Assembly: GCA_004794655.1 (NCBI GenBank)
Contig: SMMW01000551.1
Coordinates: 434,001-498,000, forward strand
Direction: 5' to 3'
Length of the DNA stretch: 64,000 bases
Source: Marisa cornuarietis
Taxonomy: Eukaryota > Mollusca > Gastropoda > Architaenioglossa > Ampullariidae
A model generated the notes under the pieces. The model had not been told where the DNA came from, did no database searches, and worked only from the letters and a program-made list of their open reading frames with translations. The position numbers and the translations under genes were made by a program. Positions 33,301 to 46,200 of the stretch are shown here, one piece after another (the first letter of the stretch is position 1; the number at the start of each line of letters is the position of its first letter).

Positions 33301-36300
33301 ATATGTACTTTGTTTCTAGTTTTTTTTTAATCGGCGTTTGGGATGTCGGTAGTAAAGCCAGGTGAGCACATCTATATCTTATGTTCTCTTGATAATTGTG
33401 AGTTGGTGGGTGCTTGCTAATCACTTGCAGCCTATTATACTGTACGCTAAACAAGTGCAGCCTATTATACAGTAGGGTTCAGAAATAAGGCGCCTACAGA
33501 AATCTGTGCAGTCTGAGGAAATCCACGTTTCTTTGCTGCAGATACATTTCCAGGCATGAGTGCGTTTCCCTGGCAACTTGTAGGAATATTTTTAATACCA
33601 GTTCACTTGTTTGTGCATGATCAGATACGGGTGACGTCTCATTAATTAAGTGTAGTTCATACAGGGCCAGCGATCGCTAAGAGATTTGCTTTACGTGCAG
33701 GGGCGTGTGAAGACAAGATGTAGCTACATTCAACCTTTACTGTGCATTTTAGTTGTTATCACAAAGTTGAGATCTGAGCTATCAACTTGCTTGTCCATTG
33801 GTGCAGATGCAGAATCCGATCCGAGCTCATTCGTTTCTGATACTAAGAGCTGAAGATTCATAATGTTCCTGGTCTTTCAAATGATGGGGTTTAAAAACTC
33901 AAGCTCAGCGCAGGTTTGTACAGAAATCCATGTTACAAATGTAAAAGAAAGTGGCTTGAAGTTGTTCTCAGGTTATATATGTCCACGCGCGTTCTTTCAG
34001 TTGTGGATGACTAAATAATCTCACATGCTTTGATCCTCCTCCTCCCTCCCGCTTTCTATTCTGCTGTCACTTATTGCTCCAAGTCACGTGATAAAAGTCG
34101 AGTTTGTTCGCTTTCTATCCTCCCTACTTCTCCATCTCCACTTTTTCATGTTGTCTCTCTTTTGCTCTAAGCTCACTAAAGATTGCACTTTCTGTACACA
34201 GATTTTCTTCCATCTTTTATCGCTATGTTAAAAGCTCTGCCTGCTTGCCACTAGCGACAGAGCTTGCAGATGCACCCCGCCTCGCGCTGCTTCACATGCC
34301 AACCATGACTCGCTGGCTGTTAGAGGATTTCTCTTTGATTTGAAAAACACGTTTGAATCAGGATTTGTGCTCGAACGCGGTGGGGGACTGCACAGGGCCA
34401 TGCTCGTGCATTTTAAATACTGTTTTTCCGTGTGCTGTGAAAGCGACCGCGTGACTGGAGTATGCAGAAGAGGCAGCCAGTGTGACTAGAGTGTGCAGGA
34501 AAAGAGGCGGCTAGTATGGCTGAAAGGTGCAGGAGAAGAGGTGGCTAGTGTTACTGTAGTGTGCAGAAGAAGGGGTGGCTAGTGTTACTGTAGTGTGCGA
34601 CAGGAGGTAGTTAGTTTTACTTTAGTGTGAAGGAGAAAGGGTGGCTAGTGTGACTGGAGTGTGCAGGAGAAGGGGTGGCTAATGTTACTGTAGTGTGAAG
34701 GAGAAGGGGTGGCTAGTATTATTGTAATGGGAAGGAGAAGGGGTGGCTAGTGTTACTGTAGTGTGAAGGAGACTGGGTGGCTAGTGTTTCTGTAGTGTGC
34801 AGGAGAAGGGGTGGCTAGTATTATTGTAATGTGAAGGAGAAGGGGTGGCTAGTGTTACTGTAGTGTGCAGGAGAAGGAGGTGGCTAGTGTTACCGTAGTG
34901 TGCAGGAGAAGAGGCGGCTAGTGTGACTGTAGTGTGAAGGAGAAGGGGTAGCTAGTGTTACTGTAGTGTGCAGGAGAAAAGGCGGCTAGTGTTATTGTAG
35001 TGTGAAGGAGAAGAGGCGGCTAGTGTTACCGTAGTGTGGAGGAAACGAGGCGGTAGTGTTATTGTAGTGTGAAGGAGAAGGGGTGGCTCGTGTGACTGTA
35101 GTGTGAAGGAAAAGATGCGGTTAGTGTTTCTGTAGTGTGAAGGAGAAGGGGTGGCTAGTGTGACTGTAGTGTGAAGGAAAAGATGCGGTTAGTGTTTCTG
35201 TAGTGTGAAAGAGAAGGGGTGGCTAGTGTGACTGTAGTGTGAAGGAAAAGATGCGGTTAGTGTTTCTGTAGTGTGAAGGAGAAGGGGTGGCTAGTGTGAC
35301 TGTAGTGTGAAGGAAAAGAGGCGGTTAATGTTACTGTAGTGTGCAGGAGAAGGGGTGGCTAGTGTTACCGTAGTATGCAGGAGAAGAGGCGGCTAGTGTG
35401 ACTGGAGTGCTGAGGAAAAAAGGCGGCTAGTGTGACTGGAGTGCTGAGGAAAAAAGGCGGCTAGTGTTACTGTAGTGTGAAGGAGAAGGGGTGGCTAGTG
35501 TTACTGTAGTGTGCAGGAGAAGGGGTGGCTAGTGTTACTGTAGTGTGCAGGAGAAGAGGCGACTAGTGTGACTGGAGTGTGGAGGAAAAGAGGCTGCTAG
35601 TGTGCAAATGATTGCTGGGGTCGCCTGAGCGCCACACATGCCGCCATCAGTATCAGAAACAAGGAGCTGCTACAAGTTCGCGAACGAACGTATGGAATAG
35701 TCATTAGCACGAGGATCAATCAGTTATAGGCGCCTTCATTCCAACACTGAATAAATTAGAGGTTACTGCTTCCAATGTTGGATAAATTATAGGTGCCCTC
35801 ATTCCCACATTGAATAAATTCCAAACTTCGATAAATTATAGGCTCCCTAAATTCAACATTGGACAAATTAAAGATGGCCTGATTCCAACGGTGGATAAAT
35901 TATTGGCGCCCTCATTTCAAAGTTCCTGCTGGAACTGGTTCTTGACTCCGTTCCCACAACCCGCTCATCTATCTGGCGTCTGAGCGTTCTGTCAAACAGT
36001 CCCTTCACATTCTGTATTTTCAGGTCTTCCCATTTTCCCGTAACCCCAGGAAAGAAAACGTTTGTCAGCACTGGAATTAGCTTTTTTTCGGTGTTAAATG
36101 TGGACCTAAGGACAACTTTTAACCTAAAGAAACAGAGCAATTGAGGCTGCTCCATCAAATCTTTATGGCGTCAATCTGTAAATCATTGAAAAGAAATCTC
36201 TTACCTTACTTTTTCTTCACTTTTCATCTCTCCCCTATCGTTCCTCGCCAATTTATTACCTGCAAAAAGAAACGTTTACTTACTCCCAACTATTTAATAG

Positions 36301-37207
36301 TATACTTGAATACATTTCTACAAACTATAACTGCACACTTATAAACAAACAATTTATGTATACGTACATTTTAATACGTACACATACTATATATGCAGTT
36401 ATATGTGCATACATATTATTAGTACATGTACAATATGCGCCATGCATATGTACATTCAAGCTTTCTTAATTTTAAATTTATATATGTATAGAGAGAGTGG
36501 ATTTTTTTTAGAGATTAGATTCTCTTTAGCATAGCAAAGGGTGTGAGCGTCTGTCACTTTAGATACACATCATAGAACATAATCAATTATAACATTATTA
36601 TTATTATTATATTATTATTATTCTTTACATAGAGAGAGATATAGAAAAAGCGGTGGATGCAGGCGAGATATGACAGAAATTGTGTTGTCGAATGGTAGCT
36701 GTACTGTGGTGAGTTTCGAGTCTGATCACCGCGCTAAAAGTCATTTGTTGCATCCTTTACTCTTGTTTATGAGGCAGCCTTCGAGTGTGGAGGTAGCCGA
36801 CAATTATAAACCCGTTGCCATGACTACGGATCATTTTGGGACCTTTCAACTTAAGGAAATGCTTTCTGCTAACTATATTGACACAAATGGTTTTTCAAAC
36901 ACGCAAAAGTCAGAGGAGGAAGGGCAAAATGTATATTTTTCTGCCTTTGCGTTCGGGCAAACAGTAAATAAAGCTTCTTTAAAAATATCAAATGTCACAT
37001 TTTTTGCCAGTTGTAATATGTGGAATCTCTAATACATTAATCATCTAACATAGTCGTTCTTTCCATTCCTTAATACGTCCGTTTATGTAAACATCAGATA
37101 TCGGTCTGCATGAGGAAGTATTGATATTTTCTGTAAAACACGTTGTCAAAATATTTTTAGTCACTCCTTTTCTCTGTTTTCGCGTATCCGTGTTTCCATA
37201 TCTTTAC

Positions 37208-37256
<49 letters not shown>

Positions 37257-40200
37257 GCGTGTGCGTGTGCGCGTGTGCGCGTGTGCGTGTGCGCGCGTGC
37301 GTGCTTCGATGTGAGTGTACAATGGTGTATTTTTCTGACGCTAATTCTTTTTATTAAATAGTACTTTTTAATTAACCCTAATGGGACTTACTAGACTGAT
37401 AGTTATAATCTGATGGTAAGTATTGAGAAACACATTTATACATGCCGAGGCAGGAGTACTGAGGGATTAAACATTATACTATGTATATCACCTACTTTAG
37501 TTACAATAATTGAACCATGCGATTATTCAGTCTGCCACACAGTTACATTGTCAGTTTTAGTTGTTGAACCATTCTTTTAAAAGGCATATACTAACCAAAT
37601 CTAACCTAATACGTGTTGATTAGTATGTCACTTCTGTCTTGGTCTTTAACACGTAAGATAATATCAATTTTACTGACAAAATAATGCAAAATAATATTCC
37701 CATTTTACAATTCTTTGGTGATAATGTCAAGCCTACCACATTTTCCACTGTTGCTACGTCTGCTAAACCTAGCTAAACCTTGCTAAACCTAGCTAAACCT
37801 AGCTAAACCTAGCTGTGTTAAGACCAATAAACTTGCACTTTTTAGATTCTATGCCCATAGACAGTATGCAAACTGTCCCTGTTGTTGTGTTCCTCCATAG
37901 GCAGACCTTATCAGTAGGATGTAATCAGTAATGTTTGATGACATTGCAGAAAAAGGAGTGTTTATGTGTGCTGGCTACCAGGAGGGATCTTTAGAAAGTT
38001 TCTGTTCCTATCCTGAAAGTTTCTGTTCCTATCCTGAAAATTTCTGTTCCTATGCTGAAAGTTTCTGTTCCTATACTGAAAGTTTCTGTTTCTATGGTGC
38101 CATATGCCACAGATATGTGTGTGCATTTTCTGGATAGTGGTTGGAGTCAAGTAGCAGCACTATGTATATTTTTAAAAGTGTTTATTCGGGGGGCTAGATC
38201 ACCTTTCAAACCTGTTCCTCCTACATTTCACTTTATTTATTAACTGCCTTCTCATTTAGTTTTGAACATACCCATTGCATTAGAGAATTTTCTGTTTGTA
38301 TTTGATTTACATCAGCAAAGTCTACAATTTTGCAATGATCTTTTTGCTCTTTGCACATAAATAACAGCAGCTCTCCTAGTTGCAAACATTGGTAAAGGAA
38401 AGTGCCTGTTAACCTAATAGACATATTATTTTTATATATTTGTTATGTTTTTGATGTATTGAAACTTACTGTCCACTGATAAAAACAGAGTTGATCAGTG
38501 TTCAGTGTCACAATTTTTTTGTTTCCACGAGAGTTTGTCACACACAAACTGTGGACGGTTTGGGGTAGAAAACTGTCGTGTTTGACAAGAAAATACATTC
38601 TTTTGTACAATAGGTCCTAGGTAAACATGCAACGCGCATGAAACTCTTGTTTTTGCAGCAATTTCTTGGTAGAACTCAGGAGCAAAACACATGTTTTCAC
38701 ACAAGAACGAGTTCTGTGTACACGTGGTGAAGCTAGCCCTACGAGCGAAACTCACTTTCTTTCCTTGTAAAGGTCGGAGCAAATGAACCATTAGGAACAC
38801 TCATTCCATCGGAATTTTTTCTTGTGCATTCAGCAACATAAACATATTGCAATATTTTCTTGCACAGCTTGCATCACTAGCAACGCTGTGCTCACCCGTG
38901 TTTACTAGGAGCAGACAGCTGGCAATCGTGATTTTCTCTTTGCACGATGGGCCACGATTGTGGTCATACCGGCAGAACACAATGAGCAACGATACGCTTA
39001 CTGTCGTGGCTCGTGCTCCACGATCATGGCTGTGCAGTTTCACTATCGTCTTCAAAATCGTAAATTTTAAGCCCATGGTTTTGAACATAGAAATATTTTT
39101 ATCCAAGTGCTAAGAGGGGGCTTCGCCCGGTGTTCCACCCCGGGGCCGTAGTTATGAAGCGAGGGTAAGGCGTTGCTTCGGGGCAACATGGGGAATTCAA
39201 GGAGAAGCTTCTTGTTTCCGAAGTTAGAAAGCGATGTCCAGTCCCCGCGGAGGTGGTTTGACTCCTGAAGCCGTGCTTAAGCGATGGCAAAGGTGTCCTA
39301 GTGTAAAAAAAAAAACCATGAAATAGTGTACGCGGGGTCTGGGCATCGCTTCATAACTTCGGAAACAGGACACTTTTCCCACAATGCCCAACGCTTTACC
39401 TAGCCCCATAACTACGGCCTCTGGGAGAGATTTAAACAGTTAAGGTCAATCATCTTCATTTACTTTCTCGTGATTTGGGTATCTCCTTACGGTTTTGTGT
39501 TCGAAGCATTAATAAGTGATATGAAAGATGTTTTTAGAGTGTGATGTATCACCCCTAGGTAAGGTCTTTTTGAAACAGTTTCTTTTTTCCCAGTCCTCAT
39601 TATGCACAGCATAACACACTAATCAAATAAAATTTAAGTCCAATTAAATAAATTAATCTTCATTTTCACTTGGAACAATGTTGATGATACGTTATTTCAT
39701 TCACACATTCTTAGATAAAGAGCTGTAGACATGCGTGATGCATATTCACGTGTGTTAGCACAAATACTGAGATGTGCCTTTGTTCACACAATGGAGAGAG
39801 AGACTAGTAGATGAGTTTGTGTCCTGTGAAAGGCTTGCAGTTCAAGGAACGTGCCAAAAAATATGGTCAACCGGTAAACGTATTAGACACTTCAGAGTCT
39901 CCCACTGGACACAAGGTCTTGTGTCTGGTATCTTCTACATAAACACAACTGGCGGCATCTGAAGTGAAATTAGTAACAATATGTGACGCATGTAAAGCAT
40001 AAATGTAATCAGCGGGAAAAGCTGCTCGTGCCTGTGGAAGCCTGTAGTCTCCTCATTGTATGTTAGATTATATACTTCTGTGTATTAGGGTTACTGTACA
40101 AACCCGTCAATGTAACAAGCGTTAAAATATAAGAACTACGTCCACTGCCTCGTATGTTCACGTCAAGATTTATCACACAACCCCTGTACCTTCACAAATA

Positions 40201-43200
40201 CAAAACTTCACTTGAAAGAAACCTAAGATCTGGTACCAAAGTATCTGATGGAGGTTTCGCTCTAAGAAAAGATCGCGTAACGCTGTACGAAGTAATAAGG
40301 TCAGAAAGGAGGTATGTATTTTTCCAGACTGGATTATAAAGTTAAAAGTATGTTTGAAGTTTGTGCCTTCAGTGTTTTCACATATCTATAATATCGATGT
40401 GAAGTATGACTGCACAACTGCCTTAGACGGACAAGACAGCAAAGCATCTTGGCTGTGGTATTTATGAGTATAAGATGTCTGAAATCTTTCCCCTGGGGCG
40501 CAACGGGGAAACCATAAACCTTATTCAATGTCTTTGAAGTGTTTCGAGGCTGAGGCAGAGTATTGCTGTCTGTTGTGCGTGCTTGGAGCTCAGTATCGCA
40601 CGAGATGGTTAATATACAAAATGATGACTCAAATTCCTCTTTTATTGACCCATTCACCTACAATGCACTTCCAAGTCTTCCCTATAGTTTGCACAGACAG
40701 CAAAATCCATTTGTGCAAATTTTGAGAGACTTTCAGCAACCACTTTGAAACTTCCTTGCTTGAAGTTTCCCTATTGTTAACTTGCGGCTTCTTTGAAAAG
40801 TAGAGTTTCCACGCTGTTTAGTTCTTTTTCATGTTACTGGCAATCAGAAATTAAGTTATACCGTATCTTTTCGCATTACACACTTTTTGGAAGCCAATCA
40901 ATAGAAGAAAAGAGTCAGTCACGAGAGTAACCAATCAAACGGCGCCATTCCTTATTTAATCTACATCACAGGGCTGACCGAATAGACAAGGAAGCGAGAA
41001 ACAAGTAACAAGGTTTGCCGCACACCCTGTGTCTTTGCTGTTTCATCTCGAAAGGAAAGGGTAGCTTCCCCTTTTCAAAATGGCACTCTCAAAGAATGTT
41101 CAGTCACATGCTCGAGTGTTGGAAGAGCCTTCCATTCTATCAAAACAGCTCGCAGCTCGTGCGTGTCATATGTATTTATGATCTCACGACCTGGACGACC
41201 TACCCAAGCGCACATGTGGCAGACAGAAATAAATACAGCAAATGGTTGGGGGTGGAGAAGAAGGACATTGAAGTGAGCTACGACTCATTACTGTATGCCC
41301 CAATATTTACAACTCTCTACATACAGTGTACCTTTGTTTTGAACTGTACTTTATCTAGATGTCTGTCCATCTACTCACAAAATAAAAACAAAATGAAGAA
41401 ACTCAGAAGTATAATAAAGTAATGAACTACACTCATACAAAAATCTTGTAAAGAGATGCTGCTCACGTCATTAGTTACTCATATTCGAGCCCTACATGTA
41501 AGGAAAAACAACCACTAAGAGAACCAAGTAGTTTTCAATTTGTTATTTTTAAAAGGACTAGAATTATTTTGATTTGACAAGCTACTTTTGGTTTTGTGGT
41601 AGTATACTTACGGCTATTTTATGATTGAAGAACGAGACAACAATGGACATGGTTCACAGTGTTCATGGTGCTCACAGTGCCTAATGCTATGCTAGGAATA
41701 CTTGCAGCTAATATGTTCCGCCATTTGCGTAATTCCTGTGTTCATGTAACAGGATGTTATCAATATGTGCCTGCATGAGCAATGTCTGATGAAAACTATG
41801 GCGTAGAATGCTTTTGGCTCCTATGAATGTCAGTGGTGTTCATTTAATGACCTTTAAAGAAGAATGCTCTCGATTGCTGATCATCTCATACTTATATATT
41901 AAAGAAAAAGCGTTTTCTCGAATAAGAGGTGACCTGCTATGATGATACTGTCAGGGTCCTCCTTCGCTATCATCGCCTTCTCCATCCTCCAGCGACGATA
42001 TGACGATCGACTTGATGATTTGTTTAAAAGTAGAGGACGTTGTCAAATGTCACTGCTTGCCTGGCGTCACATATCGTCTGAGTGCTCGTAAAAATGTTAT
42101 TCGCTCTCAGACTTCCTGTTGTTTTCCCTTTTTTCATAGTAAGTGGTCACTTTAGGCCGTTCACTCATAAAAGATATTTCGTATGCCAGTTAGGAAAGCG
42201 ACACTCCGTCAAAACTGTCAAACTGTCTCAAAAAGAACAATTGCTTCCGACAAAGCATGCTATATATACAAGTCTGCTAATGGATGTAAATGCATGTTGC
42301 CTTCTACGTGTAAATGCAAATTAAAACTTCCATGTAAATATAATCATCTACTGAATGTAAATAAATCCTTTACTATCATCATCATCATTCCTTGTTACTC
42401 CTCGAGGAGCATAGGGCCACAACAACACCTCGCCATCGAACCCGGTTTTGGGCAGCCCCTCAGTGAGGCCCATGTGGTTCCGGCATCCTTTGCCTCGCTC
42501 TCTACTTATCTTCTCCAAGTCTGTTTTGGCCTCCAAACTCTCCTCTTCCCCTGAGGGCTCCAGTCAAGTGCCTGCCTGTGTGTAAATGTAAAATTTTCCA
42601 CAATAGCATAGAGTTCTTCAGTAACAGATTGCGCATTGTGAATTATTACATTTCATGATTATGAATACAACATCCCTCTTCCACTCTAGGTTTCCCCACT
42701 CCCATCCACGAGAGTCGAATAAATTATGCTGCACTTCGTGCTGCTTTAGTGACGCGCTTTGTTTTTTTTTAATGTGGGAATTTGTTAAAGGAAAGCAATA
42801 CATAGAGCAGCACAGTGGGGACTAAACAACATGAGAGCCATCAGACACCTTGACATCTTAAAAGAACAAACGCATCTTAATAACAACAGACTAACTGAAC
42901 AGTTGAACTAGCTGAACACATGATAGTCAGAAAAACTAGCTGTACATAAATGAATAAAAAAAAACTATTTATAAAGCAGTGGTTGGATGGTTAGAAACAG
43001 ACGTTAGCGTCTGATGTCCTCAAGAACGCAATAGTGAGGGAATGGTCAGTGATTGAAGGTTTCCGAATGAACTTTGACCACAACTGTCTTTTTTTTAGTG
43101 AAACTCATTTGTTTGTAACCTTAATAATAATAGCAAGCTGAACAATCTAAAATGTTTTTGTTATGCCTACTTCTACCTATCACCGGTGCTGCTTAATATC

Positions 43201-46200
43201 TTTTTAGAGAACATCATGCTCGAAACCCTCCACGACCATTAAACTTCCATTTCCATGGATGGAAGACCTATCTGCAACCTACGCTTTGCAGGTGACATAG
43301 ATCTGTTAGCAGGTACCAACAAAGAGCTTCATGACTTCACCAACAGACTGACAGACATTTTCAACGCATATCGAATGGAGACCACCACTGACAAGAGCAA
43401 AGCTATGATCAATGGCAACGACAAAGCAGAGATCTTTATGAACGGGGTACAGCTTGAAGTGGTCAGCAGCTTCAAGAACTTGTGAGCCACCCTCTCCAAG
43501 GACGGCATCTCAACGTCAGATATCCGCAGCAGGATCAAAACAGCATCGATGACTAAAGCTGGATAGAATCTGGCAATTCCATAAAATCTGGTTTCCTACA
43601 AAGTACAAGCCTTACAAATCCCTGGTAGTACCGATCCTGCTCTACTGGTGTGACACATGAACTCTGCTCGCCGAAATGGAAAGGAGAATCCAGGCATTAG
43701 AGAACAAGTGCCAGAGGAGGCTGCTCTGGATCTCATACAAAGAACATAGAACCAACGACTTTGAACGAAGGACGGCTGCCACACTCGTAGGACACCAGGA
43801 ACCTCTATTGTCAACAGTCAAGCGACGTAAGCTGGTCTTCTTTAGCCATGTGACCCAGCACGACACCTTGTCGAAGAATATCCTACAAGGAAGTTTACCT
43901 TGGAAGTTATTCGACGCCGCGGTGCACAGAGAATGGTTTGGATTACGAATGTTAAAGACTGGACTGGTCGTCCTGTACAGGACCTGCTCTCTATCGCCCA
44001 ATACAGTCAAGAGTGGCGGGCCGTGTCAGCTGCCGCGTCTATCCATGTGCTCCCCCTCAATCACAGGCGCCAGATTAGTAACAAATGACTAACTGACTGA
44101 CTGACTGTTATTGCCATCATTTTAATACTCTGAAGGAATTCATCATCACATTACTTCAGTCCTTTGAGATGCGCAGTTGTGATGCGTCAATGCTAAGTTA
44201 CTGGATAGATATGCAAGCATTGTTTCCTTGTACCTCAAATTTTATGGACCTTCTCTATTGGTCTCTCATAATAGGCCTACTCTTATTAGTCTCTCACTAT
44301 AGGCTTATTCTCATTAGTCTCTCATTGTAGGCTTTCTTTCATTACTCTCTCACTATAGGTCTACTCTAATTAGTCTCATTAGCTTCTGCTCAGATCTCTC
44401 CGTGCCTCCTCTCTCTTTCTCCCCATCCCCCACTTTCTGTCATGTTCTTACACAGTATGCGTCCATTCCGCTTCTTGCTACTCTCCTTGCTTGCTTGTCT
44501 CCCTTTCTCATGTTCACTCTCTCACCTACTTTTTGTTTCTGTCTCTCGCTTTCTCGCATGATAATCTAATGCCTTTCGCCAGTTTGGCAGATGATTCACA
44601 CCTTAACAAGAGTAATCAGATTTCAGCAGATTGCGTCTAGACATCGAAACCAGAAAGCAAACAGAAAGTGCAATTTTACGGATGAATTTTTCATGTTCAG
44701 CTTTGACGAAACCAGAAACCTAGTTTACCAATCACCCATGCACAATAAGCAGTCATGGCTCACGATACATAAAGACGAACTTCTACTTTCCAATGAAATT
44801 CTATTAGGCGTTGGGACGATAGGTTATTAAAAATGAGCGAATAGGGTATCTTTCATTTGCCTCGGCAATCTCCAACAAACACCATGGCTTCACGCGGTTC
44901 CGTGATTACCGTCATGTTACGAGGGCTGTCAGCGCACCCTTGCGGAAAAAATTGAAACGACAATCGATCTGCTCGCATCTCTGACTAGCAAGGGAGAGAA
45001 GGCACAATGCTTCCTCTAAAAAAAACCAAACCAAACAATACAAAGCAGAATAAACAGAACAGAGTAAATCGCCAAAACATTGCTCAGCTTGAAGAAGGAC
45101 TTCTGAAATCCTTGTTTTTAAATGTGTTTTTCTGTGGTACTGGGGTTTACTCTGTGAGGCAAGTTCACAAGTGCAAGAGCGAGTATAGCCCGCAGCTTGT
45201 ACTGTCTTGTACTACTAGTTGCCACCTTGAACTACTAGTGGCCATCTTGAACTACTAGTGTACTATCTTGTATTACTATAGCTATGTTGTAATACTAGTG
45301 GCTTTCTGTACTGCTAGTAGTTATCTCGAACTATAGTGTACTATCTTGTACTACTAGTGGCTATCTTGTGAAAAGCAAACTAATTGTACAGATGTTGCTG
45401 TCCTCACCATAGCGACACATCTGGCCATAGCAGCACACTGAAAACTGTGGGAGTCTGGCTTAGCAAGTCGTCTGAGTGAGTTGTACTCACAAATGATTTT
45501 TTTATATAGTTTTTCAATCAAACTACCTTAGCTCTCATAGTAACCATTTCTGTAGACATTAAAACATTAGAATGTAATTTGAAATGAAACCGGAAGAAAC
45601 TAAATATTTATTGAAATTAAAATTCCTAATGTACATGAGCTACTCAGAAAAGACACTGTCAACACTAGAATACAGAAAAATAACTGTTCAGTGTCTGACT
45701 CTAAATAATCAGTAAAGTGACTGATCTACAATTGTATTTTCATATTATTCAACTTACGGAGTGTTAAAAAAGTTTTTTGTAAACCATTTTTCAGTCTTTT
45801 GTGACCTTTTGTGTTATACATTTAAAAAAATTAATTTGGGTAGTACTACGTTTTCTCCGTTTGTCATCTAAGATAAAAATGTTTTTCATATCTAAGTTGA
45901 TGTCACTTATTTTTGTTTGTTTGTCGTGTCCTTCATCGATTCGTCTCTTCCGCCTCTGATTCCCTTTGAACATCCTACTGATTAGACATAAATCTAAAAA
46001 AGTAAAACAATAAATCAAAATAAAAAGGAGGTAGGTTGTTTTACTCTCGATTTTCTCAAGGCGCAACTGACTTTTGAACTGATGCAAGCTGTACCGAAAG
46101 ACTGAAAAAAACAAAGCATAAAAAGTCGTTAAAAACTAATACATCACATTGGACGTAGGCTTTGAGCTGCTAAAACTAGGGTGTGGAAGCCGAAGAAGGC

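Noticed and set aside
36670..37032. 120-codon ATG ORF in gene 2 intron 1
   Set aside because: It has no domain, signal peptide or splice context, and the AT-rich region makes such a length possible by chance. It was left out of the features.
37931..38137. ORF with five ESFCSYP heptads, reminiscent of a repetitive secreted protein
   Set aside because: The repeat is a plain 21-bp minisatellite. The start context is poor, and there is no signal peptide and no splice support.
41015..41422. 135-codon + strand ORF in gene 2 intron 1
   Set aside because: It begins at a non-ATG codon, its composition is intron-like, and it has no recognised motifs. It is likely a chance ORF.
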